Source of the DNA: Ureibacillus galli
GTDB lineage: Bacteria > Bacillota > Bacilli > Bacillales_A > Planococcaceae
Length of the DNA: 64,000 bases
Reading direction: 5' to 3'
NCBI RefSeq assembly: GCF_014836845.1
Contig: NZ_JACSQA010000017.1
Location: forward strand, 1-64,000
In this document: positions 7,999 through 17,347 of the stretch, one piece after another
Layout of the letters: each line of letters opens with the position of its first letter
Position numbering within the stretch: position 1 is the stretch's first letter
The notes under the pieces: generated by a model
Databases searched by the model: none
The model's input: the letters and a program-made list of their open reading frames with translations, nothing else
Told to the model about the DNA's origin: nothing
Made by a program: the position numbers and the translations under genes

Positions 7999-9495
7999 TT
8001 AGTTTGTTTTAGGGTCTAATGCATCACGTAAACCATCACCAAAGAAGTTAAATGATAGTACGAGTAACATAATGCAAAGCCCAGGGAAAATTGCTAAATA
8101 TGAATGGGTTTCAAGGTAAGTACTACCGATTTTTAAAATATTCCCCCATTCGGGAATATGTGGTTCTACTCCTAAGCCGAGGAAACTTAAGCTGCTCGTT
8201 GAAATGACAGCTCCACCTATTGTTAAAGTTGCTTTTACAATCATCGGTGCTAACGAGTTAGGTACGATATGTTTAAAAATAATCGAACTATCGGAAGCTC
8301 CTAACGCTCTAGCGGATTCTACAAACTCATAGTTAGAGATTTGCATCACGGTTGCACGCATTGTACGTGCATAAGTAGGGATCGAACCAACGCTAAGGGC
8401 GATAATTAAATTCACCGTATTTGCACCGAACGCAGCGATAATGGCAATCGCTAATAAAATTCCAGGGATAGCATATAAAATATCTAGCAAACGCATGATG
8501 ATGTTATCCGTTTTCTTTCCATAATAACCTGAAAGAGCGCCAAGTGTTCCTCCGATAACGGAAGGGATAACGGTAGCGGAAAAACCAACAATTAATGAAA
8601 TTTGAGCTCCAAATACAATCCTTGAAAATAAATCACGACCGAAGTCATCAGTTCCAAGGGGATATTCAAGGGTAGGTGTTTGCAAAATAGCACTATAATT
8701 ATTTTCAGTTGCAAAATCATAGTCAAAGGTCCAAGGACTTATAACGGATAATGAAAACATAAAAATAATAAAAAACAGACCAAATACAGCCATAGAATTA
8801 CTTAAAATTTTTCGCCACATTTTTTGCCATTTTTCAATGGAAGAAGCATCTTTATTACGTGCTTTTTTGATTAGTCCAAATCCTAATAGAAAGGAAAATA
8901 AGTTCCCAGTTAGTAAAGGGAATAATAGAACAATCCCAATAGGTAACATCCATTTAGGAGCAAAGGTTGAACTTACAAGGTTGGCAACGAGTACAAGCAT
9001 AACTCCATAGAAAATCGTTAGGGCAATAAATAGACTAATAGCTAATAAAAATGAATCAACGACATAAGGTTTAAATAGATTAAGACCGGAAATGCCAATA
9101 ATCAGAATTTGAGTTAAAAAAGCGTAAATGGCAAAAATATATTCCGGCGTCTTATTTTTTGTTATAAGAGTAAATCCGTAGCTACTCGAAAAAATATTCC
9201 CTACAAGTATTGTGAATATTAAAGGGATACCGAGTAAGCGGGTACGCTTTTGGATTTCTCTACTAGTTGCTAAGTCTCTTTTTATCTGTTTCGAAATAAA
9301 CCAAACATATAAAGTGGTTAAGAGATAAATAAGGAATAGCGTTAAAACAATAGGTCGAACGGTTTGGCTATTAAAATTAAAACTGTAAAGAAGAAACAAG
9401 AATGAAAAAATAGCAGAAAAGGATAATGTAAAATGAGCATTTCCATATTCCTGTGTTATTTTTAAAAGCAGTTTTCCATTTGAGATGACCTTCAC
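7999..9495 (-). CDS. ABC transporter permease, DppC/OppC type, with extra N-terminal membrane domain
   Basis: Of 498 residues, the last ~275 are a typical DppC permease: the LEYPLGTDDFGRDLFSR segment, core membrane helices, and the EAA loop EFVESARALGASDSSIIFKH for ATPase contact. Residues 1-~220 are an added hydrophobic region with about six predicted helices that ordinary DppC proteins (around 300 residues) lack. The GTG at 9495 follows AGGAGGGG. It starts one base after the upstream permease stop codon, so the two are translationally linked; the binding protein follows 24 bases downstream. Confidence 0.88.
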   Translation of the reverse strand: MKVISNGKLLLKITQEYGNAHFTLSFSAIFSFLFLLYSFNFNSQTVRPIVLTLFLIYLLTTLYVWFISKQIKRDLATSREIQKRTRLLGIPLIFTILVGNIFSSSYGFTLITKNKTPEYIFAIYAFLTQILIIGISGLNLFKPYVVDSFLLAISLFIALTIFYGVMLVLVANLVSSTFAPKWMLPIGIVLLFPLLTGNLFSFLLGFGLIKKARNKDASSIEKWQKMWRKILSNSMAVFGLFFIIFMFSLSVISPWTFDYDFATENNYSAILQTPTLEYPLGTDDFGRDLFSRIVFGAQISLIVGFSATVIPSVIGGTLGALSGYYGKKTDNIIMRLLDILYAIPGILLAIAIIAAFGANTVNLIIALSVGSIPTYARTMRATVMQISNYEFVESARALGASDSSIIFKHIVPNSLAPMIVKATLTIGGAVISTSSLSFLGLGVEPHIPEWGNILKIGSTYLETHSYLAIFPGLCIMLLVLSFNFFGDGLRDALDPKTN

Positions 9496-9496
9496 A

Positions 9497-10936
9497 TTAC
9501 CCCTCCTTTTTCATTTTTGAGCGAATTCGTGGATCAAAGAATGCATAAGTAATGTCAATGATTAAGTTAACGATGGATATCGTAATAGCTATATAAACAA
9601 CACCTCCTAAAATGGCAGGGATGTCTGGGATGAATTGTTTATCAACGATATAGCTTCCAATCCCACTAATATTAAAGACTTTCTCTGTTACGGAAGCACC
9701 GCCTAGCATTCCTCCAAACAATAGTCCAATAACAGTAATAATCGGAATCATCGCATTTCGAATCGCGTGTTGGAAAACGACTTTTCGTTCATTTAATCCT
9801 TTTGCTTTTGCTGTAATAATGTAATCTTCATGTATGACTTCTAGCATTGAAGAACGCGTCATTCGAGCGATGGACGCTGTTAAGGATGTTCCAAGAACAA
9901 CGACTGGCAATACAAGTGATAACCAGTTTTGTGGATTATACGTTGCAGGGAACCAATTAAGCTCTAAAGAGAACGTTAAAATAAATATCAATCCTTGCCA
10001 AAAAGCAGGGATAGAAAGCCCAATTAACGCCAAAATCATAAAAGAATAATCTAAAAATGAGTTTGGACGGATAGCCGAAATGATACCAACTGGTATGGCA
10101 ATGATAATGGCCATCAAAAGTGAAAATACAGCAATTTCGAGTGTGACAGGAAACTTATTTGCAATACTAGCCATAATATCTTCTTTTCCTGCAAAGGAAG
10201 TTCCTAAGTCGAAAGTAAATAGTCCAGAAAGGGAATGCCATAATTGAACGAAATAAGGTTGATCTAAGCCATAAAGTTGATTAAAGTTTTCAATTTGTTC
10301 TGGAGTTGCTTCGACCCCAAGAATATTTCGAGCTGGATCTAATGGTGAAATATAAAGAATCGTAAAAACAAGTGTTGCTACACCTAATATAACGAAAAGA
10401 GTTTGGATGACCCGTTCAAAAATGAATTGTACGAACGGATTACTATAAAGAAGTAAAAAACTATACATCAATAGCCCAGGTATAGCAGAAACAATTAAAA
10501 ACTTTTTATTTTGTAAGAGATGGATAAAGAAATTTTGATACGTATATTCCTCTAATCCTAATAAGTCCACTTGTTTTTCTACTTCTTTTTGAAGCTTCTC
10601 TTGTACAAGCAGATCAACGTTCTTATTTATTTGTTCCTTTGATAAAGATTCATGAAAGAAGGAAGCTTTTCTATTTTCCTGTTCCAAAAATTGTTGCTTC
10701 CATGCTTCAACGTATCCCTTAGAAACAATTTCCTGTTTACTGTTTTCATAAGCTTTTCTGTAAGGCTGTTGGTATTGTTCTTTTTTCAAAAGGAATAGGA
10801 TGAACGTTACGATATGTACTGGCAGCCCGAGTATAAATAAAAGCATCATATAGCTTCTTCTATTCGATAGTTTTTTAAAGGTACTGTCAAAAATGGATGT
10901 TGTTTTGGAAGAATGGGTAATTCCCTTTTGATTCAT
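9497..10936 (-). CDS. ABC transporter permease, DppB/OppB type, with N-terminal extension
   Basis: A 479-residue protein. From residue ~171 to the end it matches a normal ~308-residue DppB permease (FIFERVIQTLFVILGVATL, SPLDPARNILG, FDLGTSF, EAA loop with EDYIITAKAKGLNERKVVFQHA). The first ~170 residues are extra: a helix at 31-50, a polar helical stretch at ~51-145 rich in Lys, Glu and Gln, and a second helix at ~146-165. The ATG at 10936 follows AAAGGAGGACTTCA; an in-frame start at 10996 lacks a site. First gene of the leftward operon, divergent from the fused ATPase gene. Confidence 0.88.
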   Translation of the reverse strand: MNQKGITHSSKTTSIFDSTFKKLSNRRSYMMLLFILGLPVHIVTFILFLLKKEQYQQPYRKAYENSKQEIVSKGYVEAWKQQFLEQENRKASFFHESLSKEQINKNVDLLVQEKLQKEVEKQVDLLGLEEYTYQNFFIHLLQNKKFLIVSAIPGLLMYSFLLLYSNPFVQFIFERVIQTLFVILGVATLVFTILYISPLDPARNILGVEATPEQIENFNQLYGLDQPYFVQLWHSLSGLFTFDLGTSFAGKEDIMASIANKFPVTLEIAVFSLLMAIIIAIPVGIISAIRPNSFLDYSFMILALIGLSIPAFWQGLIFILTFSLELNWFPATYNPQNWLSLVLPVVVLGTSLTASIARMTRSSMLEVIHEDYIITAKAKGLNERKVVFQHAIRNAMIPIITVIGLLFGGMLGGASVTEKVFNISGIGSYIVDKQFIPDIPAILGGVVYIAITISIVNLIIDITYAFFDPRIRSKMKKEG

Positions 10937-11075
10937 TGAAGTCCTCCTTTCTCGAAGAATATAAATATCTTTATCTTGAAATAAACGAATTACCATATTA
11001 AACTATTCCTAGTGGTATAGTATGATATGAGTAAATGATTGTCAATAAAATTTATTTTTATAAAGGAAGATAAAA

Positions 11076-12821
11076 ATGAACAATACAATATTAGAGGTGA
11101 ATAATCTCCGTGTTTCATTTATCGTCGACGATAAGGAGTTTGAAGCGGTTAAAGGCGTAAGTTTTCATGTCAATAAAGGAGAGACAGTCGGAATCGTAGG
11201 TGAGTCTGGAAGTGGAAAAAGTGTTACGGCTCGCTCTATTATGCGCTTACTTCCATCCCCACCTAGTTTCTTAAAGTCTGGTGAAATCCATTTCCGAGGA
11301 AAAGATTTAGTTGAACAGACCGAAAAGGAAATGGAATCTGTTCGAGGTCAACATATTAGTATGATTTTTCAAGACCCGATGACGTCTTTAAACCCAACTA
11401 TTCGAATCGGTGAACAAATTTCAGAAAGTTTAAAAAAACACCAACAAGTCTCTAAAAATGAAGCATATAAAAAAACAATTGAATTGTTAGAGCTAGTAGG
11501 AATTAAAAATAGTGAAAAACGCTACATGCAATATCCTCATGAGTTTTCTGGAGGGATGAGACAACGGGCAATGATTGCGATGGCATTAGCATGTAATCCT
11601 TCATTGCTTATTGCAGATGAACCAACAACCGCATTAGACGTTACAATCCAAGCGCAAATCTTATCACTAATGAAAAGTATGCAGGAGCGTTTAGGTACGT
11701 CTATTATCTTAATTACTCATGATCTAGGTGTAGTAGCTGGAATGTGCGACCGAGTGATTGTAATGAAGGAAGGAGCAATTGTTGAAGAGGGAACGACTGA
11801 AGAAATTTTCAACAATCCTAAACATCCCTATACACAGCGTTTATTGAATGCACTTCCAAAACTCCATGAAAAAAAGGAACCAAAAAAAGCACCATTAAAT
11901 AATATGGACTTTAATTTTTCTGAGCCTCTTCTCGAAATACAATCATTAAAAAAACATTTTGATCTTGGCCAAGGAGAAATATTAAAAGCGGTAGATGATT
12001 TATCCTTTGAAATTTATCCTGGGGAAACGTTAGGGTTAGTAGGAGAATCCGGTTCTGGAAAATCAACAACAGGGCGTACTATTCTGCAATTGCATGAACC
12101 GACTGATGGAGATGTTTTATATAAAGGAATTCCGATTACACGTTTGTCAAAAAAACAATTAAAAACAATGAGAAGACATATGCAAATTATTTTCCAAGAC
12201 CCATACTCTTCCTTAAATCCACGGAAAAAAGTGTTGGATATTATAGGAGAAGCGTTAGATCTTCACGGGCTTGTGAAAAATAAAGAAGAGCGGAGAGCAC
12301 GGGTTGAGGAGTTACTTGAACTCGTAGGTTTAAATAAAGCGCATGCTAGCCGTTATCCCCATGAGTTTTCCGGTGGTCAACGACAACGTATTGGGATTGC
12401 TAGAGCTTTAGCAGTGGAGCCAGACTTTATCGTCTGCGATGAACCATTATCTGCCCTCGATGTATCGATTCAAAAGCAAATTGTTGATTTATTAAAAGAT
12501 TTACAGCATCGATTAGGATTAACATATTTATTTATTGCCCATGATTTATCAATGGTCAAACATATAAGTGATCGAGTGGCAGTTATGTATGGTGGTAAAA
12601 TTGTCGAGTTAGCGGAAAGTGAAGAGTTGTATTCGAATCCTCAGCACCCTTACACAAAGAGCCTTTTACAATCGATACCGATTCCGGATCCAGCTATTGA
12701 AAAGAAAAAGAAGCGTCTTTTAGATAAAGAGTCGAGTGCAAATAAATACGATGTCCAAAATACTGTATTAAAAGAAATAGTTCCGAGTCATTGGGTAGCA
12801 GTGCCTCGACATGAATTATAA
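11076..12821 (+). CDS. Fused dual ABC ATPase, DppD-DppF/OppD-OppF type
   Basis: A 581-residue protein with two complete ABC ATPase domains, normally separate DppD and DppF subunits. Domain 1 has Walker A GESGSGKS at 42-49, signature SGGMRQR at ~158 and Walker B LLIADE at ~177. Domain 2 has Walker A at ~323-330 and signature SGGQRQR. Each domain ends with the oligopeptide-type tail ([23 protein letters not shown]). It lies divergently 139 bases from the permease-binding protein operon and surely powers it. Start ATG follows AAAGGAAG. Fusion gives a fixed 1:1 ATPase ratio. Confidence 0.95.
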   Translation: MNNTILEVNNLRVSFIVDDKEFEAVKGVSFHVNKGETVGIVGESGSGKSVTARSIMRLLPSPPSFLKSGEIHFRGKDLVEQTEKEMESVRGQHISMIFQDPMTSLNPTIRIGEQISESLKKHQQVSKNEAYKKTIELLELVGIKNSEKRYMQYPHEFSGGMRQRAMIAMALACNPSLLIADEPTTALDVTIQAQILSLMKSMQERLGTSIILITHDLGVVAGMCDRVIVMKEGAIVEEGTTEEIFNNPKHPYTQRLLNALPKLHEKKEPKKAPLNNMDFNFSEPLLEIQSLKKHFDLGQGEILKAVDDLSFEIYPGETLGLVGESGSGKSTTGRTILQLHEPTDGDVLYKGIPITRLSKKQLKTMRRHMQIIFQDPYSSLNPRKKVLDIIGEALDLHGLVKNKEERRARVEELLELVGLNKAHASRYPHEFSGGQRQRIGIARALAVEPDFIVCDEPLSALDVSIQKQIVDLLKDLQHRLGLTYLFIAHDLSMVKHISDRVAVMYGGKIVELAESEELYSNPQHPYTKSLLQSIPIPDPAIEKKKKRLLDKESSANKYDVQNTVLKEIVPSHWVAVPRHEL

Positions 12822-12827
12822 AAATAG

Positions 12828-12866
12828 AAATCTCTTTGAACGTGAGTTTGTTCAAAGGGATTTTTC
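12828..12866 (+). terminator. Terminator after the ATPase gene
   Basis: Stem AAATCTCTTTGAAC / GTTCAAAGGGATTT with an eight-base loop and following T run. Confidence 0.85.
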
Positions 12867-12954
12867 ATTTCTTCGGCAGTTATAATACGAAATTTATAAA
12901 AATATATTGTATGATAGTAAGAATAAATATTTCCATAGGGAAAGGGCTGTTAAA

Positions 12955-14727
12955 ATGAGCGACCAAACGATGAAAAAATCCATCCAAATTTCTCAAAAGA
13001 AAATGGAAGCAGATTTTATTTTAAGAAATGCCTATGTAGCCGATGTCTTTTCTCTATGTTGGAGAAGGGCGAATATCGTTGTGGCAGAAGGGAAAATTAT
13101 TGCCCTCGATGAAAAGGACGAGTTTACGGCAACCGTTGTAGAAGACGCAGAGGGGAAATACGTTATTCCTGGATTAATTGATGCACACATTCATATCGAA
13201 TCTTCAATGTTAACTCCAACTCAGTTTAGTGAAATTTTATTACCCCATGGAATTACATCTGTTATTACAGATCCACACGAAATCGTCAATGTTTCAGGCT
13301 CTAAAGGAATGAAATACATGTTAGAGGATGCAGAAAATGCGGAAATGGACATTTATTTTATGTTGCCTTCTAGTGTTCCGAGTACTTCCTTTGAAAATTC
13401 TGGAGCCGTCATGAAAGCAAAGGATTTAGCACCCTTTTTGCAACATGAACGAGTCCTTGGATTAGCGGAAGTTATGGACTTTCCAGCCGTGCTAGAAACA
13501 GATTCGGAAATGTTAGATAAGTTAACCCTTGTTCAAAAAGTAAATAAACTTATCGATGGACATGGTGCTGGTTTAACTAAAGAACAACTTCGTGGCTATC
13601 GCGCTGCAGGTATTCAAACCGACCATGAATGTGTAACGGCAGAAGAGGCTCGAGAACGAATTAAACAAGGTATGTATGTATTGATGAGAGAAGGTTCGGC
13701 TGCAAAAAATTTAGTGGATTTATTGCCGGCTGTCACACCTGCCAATGCGCGGCGTTTTGCCTTTTGTACAGATGATAAACATTTAGATGAATTAATGGAA
13801 GAAGGCAGTATTAATTTTGCTGTTGCTCTTGCAATTAAACATGGTATGAATCCATTACAAGCGATTCAAATTGCAACATTAAATGCAGCAGAATGTTATC
13901 GTCTATATGATAGAGGAGCTATTGCAGAAGGATATGTTGCTGACTTTGTCATGCTCGATGATTTACAGACAATGAAAATTGCTACCGTATGGAAAAATGG
14001 GGTGAAGGTCGCTGAAAAAGGACAAATTCTTCAAAGTGAAAAACGAAAAACCCCGGTCGATCAAACAATCCTTCATTCTGTTCATATGGCAAAATTAACT
14101 GAAAAAGACTTGGCAATAACATTTAGTAAAGGGAATAGAGCAAATGTTATTGAAATTATACCAAATCAAATTATAACGAAACATATCGAAAAAGAAGTAG
14201 ATATAGAAAATGGATATTTTGTTCCTTCTGTTGAAAAGGACTTATTAAAAATTGCGGTCATCGAGCGTCATCATTCTCTCGGTACAAAGGGATTAGCCAT
14301 TGTTCATGGTTTCGGTTTGCAAAAGGGAGCCGTTGCAACAACTGTTGCCCATGATTCTCATAACGCTATTGTTGTTGGAACAAATGATCAAGATATGCTT
14401 GTAGCCCTTGAAGCATTACAAACGATACAAGGTGGGCTTGTTGTGGTAGATGAGGGGAAAGTAATCGGATCGCTAGCGTTACCTATAGCTGGTCTTATGA
14501 CAACATTAAGTGCAGAAGAGGCAGTAAAAAAGCTGGAGGAAATACATAAGGCGCTGCACAGTATTCATTCAGATTTACATTTCCATTTCTTTTTAACTTT
14601 GTCTTTCCTGAGTTTACCGGTTATTCCAGAGCTGAAATTAACTGATACAGGATTATTTGACGTGAAAAATTTCCGACATATTCCGATTGAAGTACCGAAG
14701 CAGAACATGTCGAAAAAACTTGTTTAA
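12955..14727 (+). CDS. ade: Adenine deaminase
   Basis: A ~590-residue AdeC-type amidohydrolase converting adenine to hypoxanthine and ammonia for purine salvage. Metal-site motifs are DAHIHIESSM, the DPHEIVNVSGSKG segment and FCTDDKHLDELMEEG. The C-terminal AdeC-specific domain includes GLAIVHGFGLQKGAVATT and VAHDSHNAIVVGTND. The ATG at 12955 is chosen because GGGAAAGGG precedes it; an upstream in-frame ATG at 12907 lacks such a site and overlaps a TATGAT promoter-like element. Hypoxanthine made here can be recycled by purine phosphoribosyltransferases. Monocistronic. Confidence 0.95.
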   Translation: MSDQTMKKSIQISQKKMEADFILRNAYVADVFSLCWRRANIVVAEGKIIALDEKDEFTATVVEDAEGKYVIPGLIDAHIHIESSMLTPTQFSEILLPHGITSVITDPHEIVNVSGSKGMKYMLEDAENAEMDIYFMLPSSVPSTSFENSGAVMKAKDLAPFLQHERVLGLAEVMDFPAVLETDSEMLDKLTLVQKVNKLIDGHGAGLTKEQLRGYRAAGIQTDHECVTAEEARERIKQGMYVLMREGSAAKNLVDLLPAVTPANARRFAFCTDDKHLDELMEEGSINFAVALAIKHGMNPLQAIQIATLNAAECYRLYDRGAIAEGYVADFVMLDDLQTMKIATVWKNGVKVAEKGQILQSEKRKTPVDQTILHSVHMAKLTEKDLAITFSKGNRANVIEIIPNQIITKHIEKEVDIENGYFVPSVEKDLLKIAVIERHHSLGTKGLAIVHGFGLQKGAVATTVAHDSHNAIVVGTNDQDMLVALEALQTIQGGLVVVDEGKVIGSLALPIAGLMTTLSAEEAVKKLEEIHKALHSIHSDLHFHFFLTLSFLSLPVIPELKLTDTGLFDVKNFRHIPIEVPKQNMSKKLV

Positions 14728-14872
14728 TTAGAGGTTATGTCTTTTAGGTAGCAATCTTTTACACGTCTAGGACAAGATACTATAATAGATATGTAACCAT
14801 TCCTTCCTTTTAATAAAGGATCCAATAATTATTAAAACTTTAACTTTAGAACATTTTATGTACTAACGGATT

Positions 14873-14933
14873 AGTACTACAAAAGGAACTACTATTTTTT
14901 ATAGGGAGTATTCTTTTATGTAGTACTTTTTTA
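14873..14933 (+). terminator. Large terminator-like hairpin between ade and a YkvA gene
   Basis: Long arms GTACTACA(A)AAGGAA / TTCTTTTATGTAGTAC enclose a second small stem and are followed by TTTTTT. It probably ends ade. Since it also lies ~70 bases before the next gene it could attenuate it. The rest of the 272-base gap shows only a TATAAT-like element near 14779. Confidence 0.6.
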
Positions 14934-14999
14934 ATTAATTGGTAATGATAGTACTATGGAAAAAACAATAGGTTATCGTTTTTTAGAGGAGGAAGTTAA

Positions 15000-15395
15000 A
15001 TGGAGGAAAACTTACAGTTAGAAACGACCATTAGAGGAAAAGAAAAACACTATTCACCAGATAATCTTTTAGTTAAAGTTAAAAAATACGGTATGAATTT
15101 GGGATTTAGAGCATTATATGGAGTTGCGATATTATATTGCGCTTTAAAAAGTCCAAATATGCCTAAAGAGCACAAACTTATGATATTAGGGGTGCTTGGA
15201 TACTTTATCTTACCTATTGACCTTATTGCAGATATTTTACCAACTGTAGGTTTAGCTGACGATATTGTCATTATTACAAAGGCGATTTCCGTAATTTATT
15301 CTTCCATTACAGATGAAATGAAAGAAGAGGCCCATGAATTATTAAAGAAAATTTTTGGGGAGAAATATGAACCTAGTATTGAATATGAAATTTAA
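15000..15395 (+). CDS. YkvA/DUF1232 family membrane protein
   Basis: A 131-residue protein with the DUF1232 core: a hydrophobic helix preceded by polar sequence, then the signature PIDLIADILPTVGLADDI near residues 73-91. The family is widespread in bacteria and of unknown molecular function; members are predicted membrane-associated. ATG follows AGAGGAGGAAG. It is 45 bases upstream of the transglutaminase-like gene with no terminator between, so they are probably co-transcribed. A second family member lies just beyond that gene. Confidence 0.85.
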   Translation: MEENLQLETTIRGKEKHYSPDNLLVKVKKYGMNLGFRALYGVAILYCALKSPNMPKEHKLMILGVLGYFILPIDLIADILPTVGLADDIVIITKAISVIYSSITDEMKEEAHELLKKIFGEKYEPSIEYEI

Positions 15396-15440
15396 CATTT
15401 AGTAATGCTAAAAGTCGAAATCATGTAGAGGTGATGTACT

Positions 15441-16694
15441 TTGTTAAAACGAATAACATTTCTCGTCATAGCCATCGTACTAATTAAGCCGATATATGAT
15501 TTCGGCTCCAGATGGTACGATGATGTAATGCAATTTTTAAATGATCATGAAGTCAAAATAGAAGATGCAAGTTCCGATGTTTTATCTTCGGTTTCTTCTG
15601 CTAAAGAAACCCTTGTGAATACAGCGGCTAATACGCTTACTACGGTAGACGTTCAATTGCCCGACAGTGTTCAAACGACTGAGGAGTTAGCTGATAGTTT
15701 TTATTATTATTTAAGTCGTTGGGAAACAAATTTTGAAATTCATTATGTTGGTAGTACGACAGATATTGAAAACGTCATTCAAAAAGCAGTTGATGATGCT
15801 GCAAGCCGTGATCAATATATTTTCGGTCATTTAGCAGAGCGAACGATTGAATATGAATATAGTAGACTTGATGCCAAAATAAAAGTACATCAAACTTATT
15901 TAACGAATCCAGCCCAAGAGGAAATCGTCAATGAAAAGGTTGCAAGTATTCTTTCAACTGCCGATACAGAATCGATGTCGGATTTCCAAAAGGTGAAATT
16001 TGTTAATGATTATATTGTGAAAAATACGGAATATAGTACAAATACAACAGCAAGTCCCCATAGTGCATACGCAGTAATACAAGAAAATAAAGGGGTTTGC
16101 CAAGGATATGCCCTGTTAGCTTTAAAAATGTTACAAGCATTAGGGGTTGAAACAAAGTATGTAGTAGGTGAAGTATATACGGGAGGACATGCATGGAATT
16201 TAGTGAAGGTCGATGGTGAATGGTACCACCTAGATACAACGTGGAATGACCCGACACCAGATCGGAAAAATATCGTTCGTTACGAATATTTTTTAGTAAA
16301 CGATGATAAGTTAAAGCTAGACCATACATGGATTCACTCCGATTACCCAGAAGCAAACAGTACCAAGTTTGAATTTATGGCTCAAATTGATCATGCCTAT
16401 GAGCAGGATGGGGTTATATATTATAGTAATGTAGATGACAATAATTTGTTGTACCGAATGGATTTAAATACAGGTAAGGCGACACCACTAACAGATAGTC
16501 GTGCTCAATATATTGTAGGAGCAGGTGAATGGTTATATTTTAGTAACTATTCGAATGGAGCTTATTTAACGAAAATCCGAACGGACGGCTCGGATGAATC
16601 TACTTTATACCGAGGAGAAGTCGATAATTTATTTGTGGAGGATGGTTACCTATATTTTTCTACAGAAGAAGGCTTGAAGAAATTAGAGTTATAA
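15441..16694 (+). CDS. Exported transglutaminase-like cysteine protein with C-terminal DUF5050-type repeats
   Basis: 417 residues starting at TTG after AGAGGTGATG. Residues 1-20 form a signal or anchor helix. The middle carries a transglutaminase/peptidase fold with catalytic triad Cys220 (NKGVCQGYA), His250 (GGHAWNLV) and Asp265 (YHLDTTWND). The C-terminal ~100 residues are beta-rich repeats (YYSNVDDNNLLYRMD, LYFSNYSNGAYLTKI, LYFSTEEGLKKL) like the DUF5050 propeller-type domain. It likely acts on peptides or cell-wall proteins outside the membrane; substrate unknown. It sits between two YkvA genes. Confidence 0.83.
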   Translation: MLKRITFLVIAIVLIKPIYDFGSRWYDDVMQFLNDHEVKIEDASSDVLSSVSSAKETLVNTAANTLTTVDVQLPDSVQTTEELADSFYYYLSRWETNFEIHYVGSTTDIENVIQKAVDDAASRDQYIFGHLAERTIEYEYSRLDAKIKVHQTYLTNPAQEEIVNEKVASILSTADTESMSDFQKVKFVNDYIVKNTEYSTNTTASPHSAYAVIQENKGVCQGYALLALKMLQALGVETKYVVGEVYTGGHAWNLVKVDGEWYHLDTTWNDPTPDRKNIVRYEYFLVNDDKLKLDHTWIHSDYPEANSTKFEFMAQIDHAYEQDGVIYYSNVDDNNLLYRMDLNTGKATPLTDSRAQYIVGAGEWLYFSNYSNGAYLTKIRTDGSDESTLYRGEVDNLFVEDGYLYFSTEEGLKKLEL

Positions 16695-16699
16695 AAAGT

Positions 16700-16734
16700 G
16701 AAGGCGACTACTAGTGGCGCCTTCTTTTTTATTT
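16700..16734 (+). terminator. Terminator after the transglutaminase-like gene
   Basis: GAAGGCG / CGCCTTC arms around an ~11-base loop, followed by TTTTTTATTT. Confidence 0.9.
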
Positions 16735-16827
16735 GGGTTAATGATTCAATCTGACAGTTTTTATATCCATATTTAATGAATACTTTAGGAAAGAAGGAAT
16801 TAAGGAAGTTTATATTGAAATGATGAT

Positions 16828-17256
16828 TTGGATTATTATATAGAAAAATTAATAGAAATGGATAAAGTAAAAATGTTTAAAAATATAAAAGCATGGGCGA
16901 AAAATTTAAAAAAACAAATATTTATTCTTTATTTTGCTTGTAAAGATCAAAGAGTACCTTGGTATGCAAAAACATTTACTATTTGCATTGTTGCTTATGC
17001 ATTTAGCCCAATTGACTTTATACCAGACTTCATTCCAATTCTTGGCTATTTAGATGATGTAATACTTCTTCCACTAGGGATATTTTTAGCATTAAAAATG
17101 ATACCGAAAAACATATTATTAGAAAGTGAAGTTCAAGCAGAAAAATGGATGAACAATGATAAACCGAAAAATTGGGTGGCAGCTTCAATCATCCTATTTA
17201 TTTGGGCATTTATTGTGATTTGGGCTATTCTTAAAATTTATCGCTATTTCAATTAA
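16828..17256 (+). CDS. Second YkvA/DUF1232 family membrane protein
   Basis: 142 residues or slightly fewer, with the DUF1232 signature PIDFIPDFIPILGYLDDVI and a further C-terminal hydrophobic helix (IILFIWAFIVIWAILKIY) that the first copy lacks. The start is uncertain: TTG at 16828, ATG at 16858 and ATG at 16873 are all in frame and none has a strong ribosome-binding site; AAGGAAG at 16803 is too far from all three. It is a separate transcription unit between two terminators. Function unknown. Confidence 0.75.
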   Translation: MDYYIEKLIEMDKVKMFKNIKAWAKNLKKQIFILYFACKDQRVPWYAKTFTICIVAYAFSPIDFIPDFIPILGYLDDVILLPLGIFLALKMIPKNILLESEVQAEKWMNNDKPKNWVAASIILFIWAFIVIWAILKIYRYFN

Positions 17257-17258
17257 CG

Positions 17259-17294
17259 AAGGCATTAATCTCTGAAGGATTAATGCCTTTTTTG
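17259..17294 (+). terminator. Terminator after the second YkvA gene
   Basis: Perfect AAGGCATTAATC / GATTAATGCCTT stem with TTTTTTG tail. Confidence 0.93.
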
Positions 17295-17347
17295 TGTAAT
17301 TTATGCTATAGGTTGTCATTTTACAATCATCACTGGAGGTATTCATT

